Assembly (NCBI RefSeq): GCF_003286085.1
Contig: NW_020825313.1
Location: forward strand, 2,170,001-2,234,000
Direction: 5' to 3'
Origin: Drosophila persimilis
Lineage: Eukaryota; Arthropoda; Insecta; Diptera; Drosophilidae
Length of the DNA: 64,000 bases
Shown: positions 39,823 to 51,681 of the stretch, one piece after another
How positions within the stretch are numbered: position 1 is the first letter of the stretch
Layout of the letters: each line of letters opens with the position of its first letter
Translations under genes and position numbers: made by a program
Notes under the pieces: generated by a model
The model's database searches: none
Seen by the model: only the letters and a program-made list of their open reading frames with translations
What the model was told of the DNA's origin: nothing

Positions 39823-40566
39823 CACCGTTAAGCTCAAGAGCGGCAACGAAAATTCTTCCAACAAATACAACGCAAGCAGCAGTGGAGAAGCGTAAACGAA
39901 ATAATGCACCGGTGCTGCTGCTTGTATGTATGTGTGGATACTTTCTATACGCCGTGGTTTGGGTGAACGAACGAGGTGTGTGAGGTGTGAGGGTGTGAGG
40001 TTCTAACGACGAGAAAGGTAGAACAAAATAAAGGGGGGGGGAGGGCGACAGTGATTGCAGTAAACGATAGATGTATGTACATATAACTGTTGCGTCCAAA
40101 TAGCGGTTCACATATGTCTGTATGTGTCGATATGTATGTATTTATGTGTGTTTAGTTATATTTATGCAATTACTAATAAAATGCATGCAATCAAGCCCTA
40201 CTATATGTATATCATACGTCTGTGCCTAGAATTGAAGGCGATGTGCAATTTTTTCAGCACAAGACACCTCAAAGAGAGATCTGAATGTCTTTTGCTCAGC
40301 CTTCAATTTTCTGCACAAATACCTCTGATTCCTCTTTTGGATCTTTGAATCCAACTGCTACTTTCCTGGCTTTATCGCAGGGCATCCCTCGGCGGTAGCA
40401 GAAATTTGCACAAAAATTATTCTTGGCGCGACCGACGCGATGATATTATGCAAATTGATTGCTGATTGACACACACACCACGACGCGGGCAACGAATATG
40501 TTTGCATATACTGCAATTTCTTGTGTCACTGTCACTTATTGTTGCTGCCTATAATTAACTTTACAG

Positions 40567-40583
40567 TCCACCCGGGGGCGCCA
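40567..40583 (-). promoter_or_regulatory. BEL-2 copy 2 primer-binding site
   Basis: Identical to 32801-32817 and directly adjacent to the LTR. Confidence 0.65.
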
Positions 40584-40893
40584 TGAAAAATTAGAAGAGT
40601 TTTTCTAATGAATTAAGCGAAAACTTTGGGTGGCTGTAATTTAATTATTTATTCGGCGGGGCGAAAATGGATACGCTCGATCTATTTCAATGTTAGCGAA
40701 CAACTATATTTTCTTCACAATTCAAAATCTCTCACTCTAGCTAACCTACGGTGGCAAAGCGGGGCGAATTCGCCAAGAGCGAGAGAGCGAGCTTTTATTG
40801 CGCTCCCGCTTTGCCCTAGCCTAACTTACACTAGACTTCATAATTAAGATCAACAACTAATAATCGCCGCCATGGATGGAAGGTCACGCAACA
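40584..40893 (-). repeat. BEL-2 copy 2, 5' LTR
   Basis: 310 bp, same as 32818-33127. It is the only LTR of this copy. Confidence 0.9.
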
Positions 40894-43800
40894 AATTCTT
40901 TAATGAAGTTTTTTACTGTTTGAGTTTGTTTATTTATTTTTTTTGGAATGGCCATAAGATATGAAAACAAGAATGATGAAAAGACAATATTACTAAAGCA
41001 AGAATGATACAACCTAATGTTACAGAATGCGCATGGGGACGTGTGAAGGTCAGGATGGCCGTGTCGGATATGCATGAGAATGAAGGAGAAAGAGTTGTGT
41101 AGCATTGAGGAATGGTAACAACATGAGACAACAACGTGACCCTGTCATTTCTTGGACGTGGACATGCAATGACTTCATCTTACAAGAGGCGATGCAATTA
41201 CTGCACCGTCAAGTGGCCCGTGTGACACCAGCAGAAGGCTGTTACGCGAGCATGCAGGAAAGATAGCTGTTAGACTAATATTCGAGGAAGATAAGCACGA
41301 AAGTTTCTAAGAGAACTAGACATGCATTCAAAATAAACATAAAAATAAAACTACCACTACAATTACTAATTACTAGAAAGGTGTGTAAGGATTAGTAATT
41401 TAATAAGAGGAAGAGAATTAGTGGTGGATATAATATAGTAGAGAAATTATAATCTGAGCATAAGACCCTAAACGGTTCATGCAAGGAATAATTCGATCTA
41501 CAAAGTGGAAGGAACAACGGTGTAAAATTTCTATTAAGTCTAACAGGAATCGTGAAATTTATGCGGCTCAACAGATCAGGGCTGTCTATGTCAAACCTGA
41601 TCAAGTTGTGCATAAAAATCACACCAAGCATTTTTCTACGGTTAACTAAGGATGGGAGGTTTAATAATAGCAGTCTACTAGAGTAAGAAGGGAGTCTCAC
41701 ACCCGCATCCCAGTTAAGGCCCCGCAGAGCAAAGAGTAAAAAGTTTTTCTGTACTGATTCTATACGGCGCTGGTGTACTTTGTACTGAGGGCACCATACA
41801 CAGGAGCCGTATTCAAAGATCGGACGAACAAGTGAGGTCTAGAAATTCTTTGTTATATAAGGGTCGTCAAATTCCTTTGACAACCTCTTTATAAATCCAA
41901 GCACGCCCATGGCCTTATTTACCATGGTAGAAATGTGTTCGGAAAACTTTAACTTGAGGTCTAACATAACACCCAGATCATCCACCAGGGTAATTCTCTC
42001 AAGAGAACCAAATAGGGTATAGGGAGCCAATAAGGGGCTAGAATATGATGAAATATCATAACTTTGTATTTCGAGGGATTAAGGTGTAACAAGTTTGCAC
42101 AACACCATGACTGAAAGTTATTGAGATCGGATTACAAGCGAGAATGAAATGAAATGTCCTTATACTGGACACAAAGTTTAACCGCACAAAATACATAAGT
42201 ACTCGAGAATATGTTAATACTGATGGCAAGTCATTAATAAAGAGTGTGAAGTTTAAGGGGCCTAGATGGCTGTCCTGAGGTACTCCCGAAGAAACCTTTA
42301 CTGGTGAAGAGAGGAAGTTTTTGAAGAGGACTCTTTGAGACCTGAAACAAAGATAGTTAGAAATCCATCTCAGGAGGTTGGGCGGATACCCTAAAGAGTA
42401 AAGTTAATGTGCTAGAAGGGAATGGTTCACAGAGTCAAATTCTTTACTAAAGTCGGTGTAAAAACCATCCGTCTGTAAGTTACCTTGAAAGCCTTTAATA
42501 ATGAAAGAGGTAAGGTAAATCTCTAGCAAGTTCTTGGTGGTTGATAGCCACCTTATAAATCCATGCTGAGTTGGAGATATAAGTGACTTGCAGAGATGTT
42601 GAAAATGCGTTGCTAAAACTTTCTCAAACATTTTGGCAATAGCGGATATCTTTGCTAAACCTCTATAATTTTTGGCGTCAGACATGCTATCTTTTTTATG
42701 GAGAGGAATTATAAATGATTCCTTGCAGATCGGGGGGAAGCAAGAAGAATCAATGGACATGGTGAATAGTTTAAGCAAGGGTCCACACAGTGCCTCGGCG
42801 CAGTACCTGAGTACACAACCTGGAACCCCGTCTGGACCTGGTGAAAACACCGGCTTAACTAGTCGAAGATCATGAAGTAAGAAACATTCATTTAACAAGG
42901 GACTAGAAATGCCGTTCCCCCTCGTTCAACCGTATGGGTACGGATGACCAGAATAGCTTTCCTCTGAATACGACGCTTGGAAAAATTGGGCAAAAAGATC
43001 GGCAATTGTCCGATCATTATTCGCGGGCGCTCTACGCTTACTGTTTCTGAAGCTGTAAAACTTTTTGGGTCCTGTGAAAAACTTATCATGCATCGAGGTA
43101 GGTACATAGTTTTTGTAGCATTATATAGACAGATTGAGAAGTAGGAGAACTAACTACTTGAAATTTTGTAAAAAGACTTGGTTTTAAGGTTTTTAGACCG
43201 GATAACTTTTTAGTCCAGATCTAGTCGGACAAGAAAGCTTGACAGAAGAATCAAAAAATGTGCCGATATCATTGTAAAAAATGTTTGTGCCTTTTATGAC
43301 ATCAGTGCACAAGTACAAAGCGGACCAATCAAAATCCCTATTGAGTTTATTAAGCTTCGCAAACTCGACTTTCCGAAAACAGGGGACACGTTTAGATACC
43401 CTACTCGACCGACCCTATACAGTAGGTTCTATATCTTGCGATACTTCGAAAGTAGGATGGTAGGCATTTTCAGGTGTACTTAGCGGAAGGGATCGGTACA
43501 AACCACAGATCAAGCAATCGATCCGAGGAATTTTTCACATGTTTGACTTCAGACATATAGTCCCTCATATAGTGACATGGCCATTCGGTTATTAAACTCG
43601 TTTACAGAAGACCAAACAGTTCCTGGCAAGTTGAAGTCACCAAGAACTATCATATGATCTTTATCTGATAGAAAGGAAGAAACAGCAGTTCAAGCGGACA
43701 AATGCTACTCATAAATAGAGATATCCGAAGAAGGTGGAATATACGAGCAAGTAATGAATATAGTGAAAGGGGGAAGAATCAGTTTTACACACAGGAATTC

Positions 43801-44280
43801 CAATTCCGGTTGAATCTGGACTGTGAAGTGTTCCGAGGCACAATGGAATGATTTATAACAGGTATGGGGGGCCTATTCTGCTTCTTAGCCTTAAACTCCT
43901 TCACCACCAAATGCTCCGGCCAAAATTTGGCGGAGCAAATGGTGTCAAATTGAGTTGGGGAGAAGCTTATCTTAAACGAGGCTATCTCCCTGGCATAAGA
44001 GAAGTTAAATTTATCCACCTTTAAACCCATGGCTTTTATTTTGCTTTGTATAAAAGCAGTTACATTATTATATGTGAGGCAAAAACTAGTCGTTTTGGTG
44101 GGAACTTCACCGGTAATTTGGGCACCACAGGCCTAGTACCTGTGCACAGTGGTTTGTATGAAGGCGCGGTCAAAAATACTTCTAATGTTAGCAGAGTGCT
44201 GAAATTTGTACTAAGGATCTTAAAAAAGGTGATAAGAGGATGGACGTGATTTTTATTTGGCCCCAAACCCCACTAATAAA
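40894..44280 (-). mobile_element. CR1-type non-LTR element (copy iv), longest copy
   Basis: 3' UTR and RT as in copy iii (C-terminal frame 41700-41392; 42030-41839; RT frame 42898-42404 with FIIKGFQGNLQTDGFYTDFS and KEFDSVNHSLLAH, motif A). It extends beyond the duplication to an endonuclease piece (SDKDHMIVLGDFNLPGTVW, about 43605-43670) and an ORF1 C-terminal piece in frame 44030-43785 (MGLKVDKFNFSYAREIASFK, FWPEHLVVKEFKA). Domain order ORF1-EN-RT fits CR1. There are many stops. The 5' end near 44280 is a truncation or decay boundary. Confidence 0.8.
43560..44266 (-). pseudogene. CR1 ORF1 C-terminus and endonuclease fragment
   Basis: Frame 44030-43785 carries the ORF1 end (YAREIASFKISFSPTQFDTI, RPPIPVINHSIVPRNTSQSR). 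Next comes an EN fragment FTIFITCSYIPPSSDISIYE and MIVLGDFNLPGTVWSSVNEF with the catalytic GDFN motif. The EN N-terminus (NARS/E motifs) is missing, so about 100 codons were deleted between ORF1 and EN. The frame 44266-44060 is low-confidence ORF1. Confidence 0.65.
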
Positions 44281-44289
44281 AAAAATTCC

Positions 44290-45110
44290 ACAAATAAGGA
44301 AAACAAATATTAGAATAATATTTCATAATAATTATTGTCACAAAAATGTATAATGTGAGGACACTCTAGTAAGACATACACAAATAACTTCGATTTATTC
44401 CTTTTTCCAAGCTTTCTCTGCCCGGTTATAAATGCGTGACATTTTTCGGCTGTGATTAAGTCTACAAATTTTTTTGTTCTTTGTTGTTGGATTCAGTAGC
44501 TTCCTGTGAAATCTCCTCAAATGATACGATCGCATTTTCTATCACAGAAGATCCATGAAGTAAGACCTTATGTACTGTAGACTGCAAATAGTAACATGGA
44601 TATTCCTTAATCAGTATCGAGGGAACATTCATTAAATTTCTAAACATTATTTTGTAACCTGATGATATAGCTTGAAGTATCATGGCGCAACCAATTCTGC
44701 AGCCAATTTTTGGTTAGAACAAAATTCTCTGGAGACATTTCCATCTGCAAAGTTTAGTTTTGGACGGCCACGATAAGAACTTTTCTCCATTTGCTGCGAT
44801 TGCTGGTTGCATTTTAAAAATATTGACTTAGTTTCCTTTAACCAATCGCACAGAAATTGGAGAACTGGAGATTATTTACGATCGTAGCGAGTCAAAAATA
44901 CTACAATCTTTTTACAAACGTAGCCAATATGATTCATAATGTTTGTCGGTTCAGATGTGTAGCCTTTTTTCTCAATATCTTGCTGTACAGTACTGATTAT
45001 TTCTTGTAATTTTTCTGCATTTGTACCTTTTTTGTGCATCATATATTGAAAATATGTTGCCGTGCAAGCACACTTTGATATAAATCGCCTTTCAAAACCA
45101 AATAGAAAAT
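44290..45110 (-). pseudogene. Possible DNA-transposon protein remnant
   Basis: The minus-strand frame 44683-44462 reads KEYPCYYLQSTVHKVLLHGS and SVIENAIVSFEEISQEATES, then NNKEQKNL. The HG--VI--A------SQEA-E--NK pattern recalls the C-terminal part of insect transposon-derived proteins that I cannot name. Surrounding bases are AT-rich with short frames. It may relate to the remnant at 47.4-48.9 kb, but no shared sequence was seen. Confidence 0.35.
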
Positions 45111-45700
45111 TAAATAAATAATAATAATTAAATTAATTAAATAATGACAGCAAAAATCTGTTCACAAACACAAAAGACGAAAACAAACACACTGCGCCGT
45201 AAGGCTACACAGAGGATTCCCTGGGAAAATTTGAAAAATAAGACGAAGAGTTAGTATTTTAAATATTACAGACACATCCTCAAAACTCCGCAAATAAATT
45301 CAGTCCCTTTATTACCTGAAGAATAAACATAAAAAACACACCAAAAATTAATAAACACATAGTTTACTCAAAACATTAATTTCAAAAGAGTCACAACATA
45401 AATTGGTTTTTATTAATAACTAAATATAAATTAAATACCTTTATCTTCCAAATCCATTAAAAAATTTAGTTTTGTAAACTTCACCAATTACACGATGGAT
45501 TTGAAGAGCGCTTTTGATCTTAATAGCTCATCCTGCTTTCAGCTTCGCTTTGAAAATGAACACGCTTTAATTCTATTTTTAGAAAGTCCCGTTAGATTTA
45601 CAGAAAAATCTGGTTTACAATTGTGAAGTTTGGACATTTAAGAGACAAATTGTGTAATTTTTGTATAAATACTTTTTGATATTATTTTTTTTATTTTTGG
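45111..45700. other. AT-rich DNA, nothing recognised
   Basis: Stops in all frames, no repeat found elsewhere in the window. Confidence 0.5.
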
Positions 45701-45704
45701 CCTA

Positions 45705-46295
45705 TGGACAGTGGTTCCGTGCTGTTGTGGCAATATCCGGAAATTCTATTCACTGATAGGATCGGAATAGACTTGACAGCTAGTGAGTTTGCGGAAACCA
45801 CGGTACGGACGCTTCAGACGTTATTGGCTGCACGTTCTCCGAGGCGATGAATTCGGCTACCGAATCTGAATCGCCAGCAGCTGTCGTTGCCTTGAAGTGG
45901 CAAACGAAATCAGCTGCTGCACACTTGGAGTGGTCGGAGTCAGTTTTTCGGCAAAAAGCGGCTGCGTGACTGTTGGCACTGGCATTTCGCACGGAGTGAC
46001 CCTTTTGCGCCTCGGAGACTCATGCCGCCCTTGCAGACTGCCAAACTGAGACTCCATGGCTAGGAGCCGATCGTACTGCTTTTTAAAGCCAACGGTCAGC
46101 TCCTTAAAGCCTCATAAATATAACCATGTCAGTCTCAACCGCACGGCATGTCTTACAACTTTAGTACAAGCCATAACGTTACCCAGCGCATTTTGCGAGC
46201 AGTATCCTATCGTAGAGCCAGCATGGGATACTCGGCTGATCATGGGTGATCTCTTTCCGACAGGTTTTTTTGTCACATACAAATCAGTTAAAAAA
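45705..46295 (-). pseudogene. Unidentified broken coding sequence
   Basis: Distinctly GC-richer than both flanks. The minus strand has linked frames: MISRVSHAGSTIGYCSQNAL, KKQYDRLLAMESQFGSLQGR, HESPRRKRVTPCEMPVPTVT and KLTPTTPSVQQLISFATSRQ (frame 46057-45857), and in a second frame FCRKTDSDHSKCAAADFVCH and DSVAEFIASENVQPITSEAS (45992-45780). The composition suggests a former protein-coding segment, possibly gag-like. No family is recognised. Confidence 0.35.
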
Positions 46296-46299
46296 AGTT

Positions 46300-47435
46300 A
46301 AAGATAAGTTAATAAAAAGTTAAAATCAAAAAACATTTCAAAACAAATAGCTATCAGACCAGTGTGCCAGACAAACGCTAATAAGAGCAGAGGAGAGCAG
46401 TTGCAGCAGCAGCTAATGAGAGGGAGAGATAGCTACTGATCAGAAAGTTACGAGTGCGAGAGAGAACGAAAAGTTTAGGTGATAGGGAGAGAGTAAAAAT
46501 CTAACAAAATCTACAAGACGAGGGTGGACTGTACTGCAATGTAATACGTATGTTCGGGCGAAGCCCGAGTGTCAATTTTGTACCATCGTTCTATTGCCTA
46601 TCAATTCACTTTCCTTTCCATTTTTGTCATTATACTAAACTAACGTAACGTAAGCGTAGTTTTATCTATGCTCGCTCAGCAACATGCTCGCATTTATTCA
46701 TCTAGTCTTTATCTATGCTCGCTCTTGTTATCTTTTCCTATTTTCCTTCCTATGCCGTCGCTAAGCCGTCAGCAGCTGCGCCTGCTCTAGCAGTTACCGC
46801 TTGATATAGCTGGAGAACAGACCTTTTTTGTCCCCAATCTATTACTTTGGCTCGAGATCGGCTCGCTTGCCTCATCCAAGTGTATCACTCTAATACTAGT
46901 GTAAAAGGCTCTGGCATCTTCGGCCACCCTCAACACACAAAATACCTATAATAAAATTTATAACGTTTCGGAAATTATTAATTCGTGAAATTATTGAACA
47001 ATCATAGTCAGCGAAAAAGCTCGTTGTCTCAACAACGTACTCATGGCAACAACACAAACAAGACAAGCCGGCGCCGATAAGTAAAAAGTGAAATAATTTT
47101 TTAACACAAATCAAAAGGCATGAACTCTCGGAATAGAATAGAATTCCAGATTGTAGGAAGTTAATTAAAGTTTATTTACGAAAACACTGGTTGCTTATTA
47201 TACACAAAGAAGAAATGCGGAGCGCAAAACAAAAACGCGTCTGGTCACTACGAAAGAGAACGAACGATACATATATGTACATATTATGTACATCTATTTA
47301 CATTTATGTATATATATGTATATAAGTATATTAGGCTTCCGCATAATTGTATGCGCTTTTTTAATCAAAAGTCTCAGGGTCTAAAAATGTTCCTTTTGTT
47401 ATAAAACAATAAAATGCAACGTTTAGAGGTGCCGA
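46300..47435. other. Non-coding stretch, possible LTR pieces
   Basis: No ORF of note. There is a short perfect stem CGGGCGAAGCCCG at about 46556-46568 and a repeated phrase TTTATCTATGCTCGCTC (46660 and 46707). A stretch at 47150-47335 ends in TATGTA/TATATG repeats and looks like the inner part of an LTR, but has no partner. Confidence 0.35.
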
Positions 47436-47439
47436 CTTG

Positions 47440-48900
47440 AGGTCAAAGTTAAAAAATACGATATTTGGCAAATGGGTCCTATGGCAGCTATACTATATAT
47501 CGCTTTTATCGGATTGCATTTTTTTCTGATTTAAAATATTAAAATATAATCCATACCCCAAAATTTCAGCTAGACTAGTTCATATTTAAGTCAGCAGTAA
47601 ATAGTTAACATTCAACTTTTCGGACTAATGTGCAATTACACATGCAGATTATTAAAATATCGAGTTGTCTACACAAAATGTATTTGGAATGGGAATGAAA
47701 TTGGGAGTAGTTAATCAAATTAAAAAAGCCTGTTTTGATAAAACAGTGTCCAGTTCTGGACAACTTAACGGCGCTACATTCCACCTAGACACTATTAGAC
47801 AAAAGACTTTTATACCTCCCGTGCAGACATCACACCAGCGAAATACATTTGCTGTCAGCATTTAAGTCATGTGCCGAAGTTACATTAGGTGCAAACGTTG
47901 GACTCTTTGCCAGATTTAAAGATTTCTGAAAGACTATTGAACAAATCAAGTTTAAGTTTGGTGTGACTTATCAGTACGTTGGAACGCATTTAAATTACCT
48001 TCTGCCAAGTTGAATTGAGAAAACTCATGCGCGTACTGATTACGTTGAATTGTTAAAGTTAGCTCAAATTTTTTTTAGGATTGGTTCCGAAAGGTAATTT
48101 TTCTGACTCCCTGGACCAATGCACCATTCACGCTGGATGTATAAGGCGATTTATACCTTTAAAATATATATTTTTCGATAGTAGCTTACGTTGACAACTC
48201 GATAAGAAAAATATTTGCGCGACGTATCTAATTTTATTGTGCGTTTTACATAAATTATTGGTTCCCGTCAATGTTAGCTATAGAAGCTCCTAATCTGGAC
48301 TTCCAATTCTTATGCGAAATGTACATCTATAAAGAATTTGATCCGAAAATTGCAAACGTCATTCTAAAAAGACTTGCAGACATTTGTAATATTTATCTGA
48401 TGAAAATATCGCACTTGCATTGTTTGACGATAAAGTTACTTTAAGGGAGAAACGAGAAATAGCGAAGCAACTTTTGGTACTTTGTGTTGACGATGATGAG
48501 TCAAAACTTCTGCAAAACGCCTAATATTGAAAGAAAAAGGTTTGCCAAAGTTAATTACAAAGAGACAATCTGATTTTGTGACACCTAATTGTGCTACATT
48601 TTTTTATCGGTTTATTATTCCCAAACGTGTTTTAACTGAAGATTCTTCAGAATGGCATAGTAATGAAGATTTTCAAAATGCTTTAAATGTATTAATAAAA
48701 TTTTAAAGTGGTAAATGATACAGCCGAACGTGCCGTTAAATTTATGCAAGACTAACCAAATACTAACCAAAAAATATATGAGTTTCAGAAATTAATAAGT
48801 GTCGTAAAAGAATATGCAAGTCAAAATCAAACTGCTCGACTTTTCATTTTGTTAAGTACAGCATTAATGCATTATATTTCCTGTTGGAAAAATAAATGTC
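47440..48900 (+). mobile_element. DNA-transposon protein remnant (second copy, more complete)
   Basis: The plus strand holds LLYLPCRHH (about 47811), CAEVTLGANVGLFARFK (47875-47920), KFKFGVTYQYVGTHLNYLLP (47950-48005), DYVELLKLAQIFFRIGSE, WMYKAIYTFKIYIFR (48135-48180), AIEAPNLDFQFLCEMYIYKE (48278-48337), ENIALALFDDKVTLREKREI (48402-48465) and VVNDTAERAVKFMQD (48708-48752) near the end. The order is one continuous protein with frameshifts. The same order occurs in a family of insect mobile-element proteins, but I cannot give its accepted name. The left non-coding part (47440-47800) is also shared with the inverted copy at 1385-2215. Confidence 0.6.
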
Positions 48901-48916
48901 GAAGAAATAGTTTACG

Positions 48917-49990
48917 TAAAACGAGGGGGAACGTTGTGAGTTGCTGCAGTGACCACAACACTATATTTATACCCGATACTTAGTCAGTATGGCTCTCCGC
49001 CAGCAGACGCCGCTAATATTAAATGACACGACAAAGAGTGCCTGCGAGAAAGACAGAAAATCAGTCTGAGCGTGTCGTCGGACGCTGCGTACCAACTGGA
49101 AATTGATTTATTCCCTTTGGCTATAAAAATGATATGATCTGATCTAATCCAGATTCTGATAGATACGGCCATTCTCTGTGATTGTGCGCTTTTAGTTTTC
49201 TCGTATCTTTCCTATTGTGGATGCCACAGATTTTCGTCCTTTGCGGTGGCGGGAGGGGGTGTGGCGAAATTTCGAAACAATTTCAAGTTTCGATATCACA
49301 GGAGTGTGGATACCAAATTTAATTACTATGGCCTTAACAGTCTCTGAGATTTGTGGATGCCCCAGATTTTTGTCCTTTGCGGCGGCGGAAGGGGCCGAAA
49401 GTTTGAAACAAACTTGTCAAGTTTCGATATCACAGGAGTGTGGATACCAAATTTGGTTAGCTTGTATAGTCTCTGAGATCTAGGAACTCACTTTTTGCAA
49501 TAGGCAAAGCTGACCATGAAAAGTGTGTGTTAGAGAGAGATGGAGCGAGAGAAAATTAAATTGTTTTCTTCATTCTGGCTATAATAATATTACGATCTGG
49601 TTCAGATTCTGCAGTCTAAGAGATATAATAATTTTCTACGATTCTGCGTTTTTTGTTTTCTCGTATCCTTAAAATTGTGAATGCCACAGATTTTCTTCTT
49701 TTGTGGGGGGGGAGTAGGCAGGGCGATTTTTCGAAATATACTTGTAACAGTGACATATCACAGAAGTCTGGATACAAAATGTCGTTGCTCTAACTCTTAT
49801 AGTCTCTGAGCACCAGGCACTCATAGGGACGGACAGACAGACATGGCTCAATCAACTCGGCTATTGATGCTGAACAAGAATATATATGCACTATGGGGTC
49901 GGAAACGCTTCCTTCCAGACGTTACACACATCCACTTTCACCACAAATCTAATGTACCCCTATACTCAGTTTGAGTATCGGGTATAAAAA
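48917..49990 (+). mobile_element. TIR-bounded non-autonomous element (second copy)
   Basis: TTTATACCCGATACT at 48963 and AGTATCGGGTATAAA at about 49974-49988 form terminal inverted repeats. Homology with the 3940-4768 copy (reverse complement) also covers 48917-48962, outside the TIR. Internal direct repeats are present: GATGCCACAGATTTTCGTCC-like blocks at about 49217, 49352 and 49678. No ORF. It is about 240 bp longer than the first copy. It directly follows the DNA-transposon remnant, but the first copy lies in a different context, so the two are separate elements or one is a hitch-hiking end. Confidence 0.6.
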
Positions 49991-50029
49991 GCTGCTGTCA
50001 CCTGTTTGATTTGTATCGTATGGTTAGCT

Positions 50030-51068
50030 TAGATTAGGTAGAGGCGGCTGCCTCTGTGGTTCGCTCGGATCCAGTCACACTTAGTCCGGCTTTGGCCCGT
50101 TGTGGTACCGATTGGGAACTTCCCTTTTCTGCGTTTTGAGACCTGATAATAGCAGTTATCGCATCCAAATTCTCTTACAATCTAGCTTGCAATCTTCTTA
50201 GGACATAAAGCAGAAATCTTTGAAATGTCAGTAGGGCCTTCTTCTACTGAGAGTTGGACAGGAGCAGAACAGATGTTCCACCGTCTCCTCCTCTTTTTCG
50301 TCTCTACGGAAAAAGTCATTAAGTGAGGCACTCCGCCTGTTTGCGTGGGTGCCTATTAGCCAATGTTCTGTGAGGGAACGTATAACTGCGCTGCATCCTT
50401 TTCTACCTAGCTTGCAGAGCACAGCGGTGCGTTTACTATCTATGGTCGGCTATTTGCCACGTTATTACTATTGCTTTTTCATGATAAGCTTACAGGTGTC
50501 CATTAGCATACAAATATCCGATTTATTTTAGAGAAGGGGGATTGTAGTACCAGATCTGGCTAACTCGTCCGCTGTACAACTGTATCCTCAATGTGCCGGT
50601 GGCCCGGGATCCATATAAGGCTAATAGCAAATTGATGAACCATCTCGTGAAGAGATTTGTGGCAGTCTGCCACGGTGGCCGTGTTCGAGTAAATCGCATT
50701 TAGTGATTTTGGTGCACCTTGGCTGTCGTTATAAATGTTTAGCTGGGTTGGCACAACGGAAACTGCTTGAAGGCAGCTCAGAGCCTCCCTGATTGCTATT
50801 ACTTATGGTTGGAAGAAGCTACAGTGATCTGGGAGTCTGAAGTAGTGCCTTCTGTTTAGCTATTCAGAGCCATCCGTGAAGATATTTATGGCCCCATCTG
50901 GGCCTGAGAGTCGCTGGAGCCATTTGTCTCTGTGAGGGATGATTTTTTTGAAAGGAGTATCTGTGTATTCTCTTAGAACTTGGTAGTCCGTTTTTGAGGG
51001 GACGGTATTGAATTATTTAATATGGCTGAGTGACCTATGCACTGTGTCACCCATTGATCTGAGTCTCC
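50030..51068 (-). pseudogene. LOA-type element 3' end outside the array
   Basis: Minus-strand pieces: post-RNase H cysteine-histidine tail (RSLTEHWLIGTHANRRSASL, ETVEHLFCSCPTLSRRRPY, 50422-50228), RNase H (NIYNDSQGAPKSLNAIYSNT, 50754-50560; the catalytic DSQ is kept) and the end of RT (51068-50973). It shares 3' sequence with 22950-23640 and lacks the 31-bp triplication found there. It is continuous to the right with the LOA RT piece in array unit 1. Confidence 0.75.
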
Positions 51069-51680
51069 TAGACGTATTGCTGCTGCTTCTGCCCGTTCCT
51101 TTCCTGCGAGGTCAAGGCTCTGTAGGCATAGGATGGCATTTAGCGCATCATTTGGGGTGGTGCGAACAGCTCCGCTGATGCATATGGCGGCAGTCCGCTG
51201 GACTTTGCCCAGTTGCTTATTGATCGCCCTTTTTGATAGGGCCGGCCACCACACCGTAACTCCGTAGAGTAGTATTGGTCTAACTATAGCTTGATATATC
51301 CATTGGACTATGCTTGGGATCATGCCCCATCTTAGCCCAATAGCTTTTTTGCATGTGTAGAGTGCAGTCATTGCCTTCTTCACTCTGTCTTTGACATTCA
51401 GGTTCCAGCTAAGCTTCTTATCAATTACCAACCCTAAGTAACTGGCACTGTCGCTAAAGGAGAGCCTGCATCCATGTAGTATTGGTGGGTTGGGGAGCGT
51501 GACCTTGTATTTATTTGTGAATAATACGAGTTCCGTTTTTGAGGGATGTACTCCCAGGCCGCGCGATTCTGTCCATTCCTACAGATGCGCTAGCTTTGCG
51601 GTCATTAAGTTGCACAGTATTTGGGGGTTTTTCCCTGAAAAGACTTTTTATGATAGATTTCTGACTTTCAAGATGTTCAC
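51069..51680 (-). pseudogene. Array unit 1: LOA RT C-terminal part
   Basis: Minus frame from about 51680: KNPQILCNLMTAKLAHL, EWTESRGLGVHPSKTELVLF, TNKYKVTLPNPPILHGCRLS, YLGLVIDKKLSWNLNVKDRV, WGMIPSIVQWIYQAIVRPIL, LYGVTVWWPALSKRA and ALNAILCLQSLDLAGKERAE. This is the RT thumb and beyond of a LOA/R1-group protein. It is cut at the T-run exactly before the catalytic YADD region. Confidence 0.8.
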
Positions 51681-51681
51681 A

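Larger units (their letters stand above)
35736..40893 (-). mobile_element. BEL-2 second copy, lacking eEF1-beta, integrase end and 3' LTR
   Basis: Same content and lesions as BEL-2 from integrase to 5' LTR. It has only one LTR, because the duplication began inside the captured eEF1-beta 5' UTR. The next sequence leftward is the CR1 of unit 1, so the integrase frame continues into it (frame 36049-35699). Confidence 0.9.
35736..43506 (+). repeat. Unit 2 of the 7.77-kb tandem segmental duplication
   Basis: Head-to-tail second copy. It starts with 24 bp of the eEF1-beta 5' UTR and ends at AACCAC before CR1 sequence that is unique in the window. Main differences from unit 1 are a 6-bp insertion near 42515, a shorter G-run near 40035 and scattered substitutions. 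Confidence 0.95.

Noticed and set aside
27970-43506. Two independent BEL-2 plus CR1 insertions
   Set aside because: The same element order, identical lesions and a joint in the eEF1-beta 5' UTR require one duplication event.
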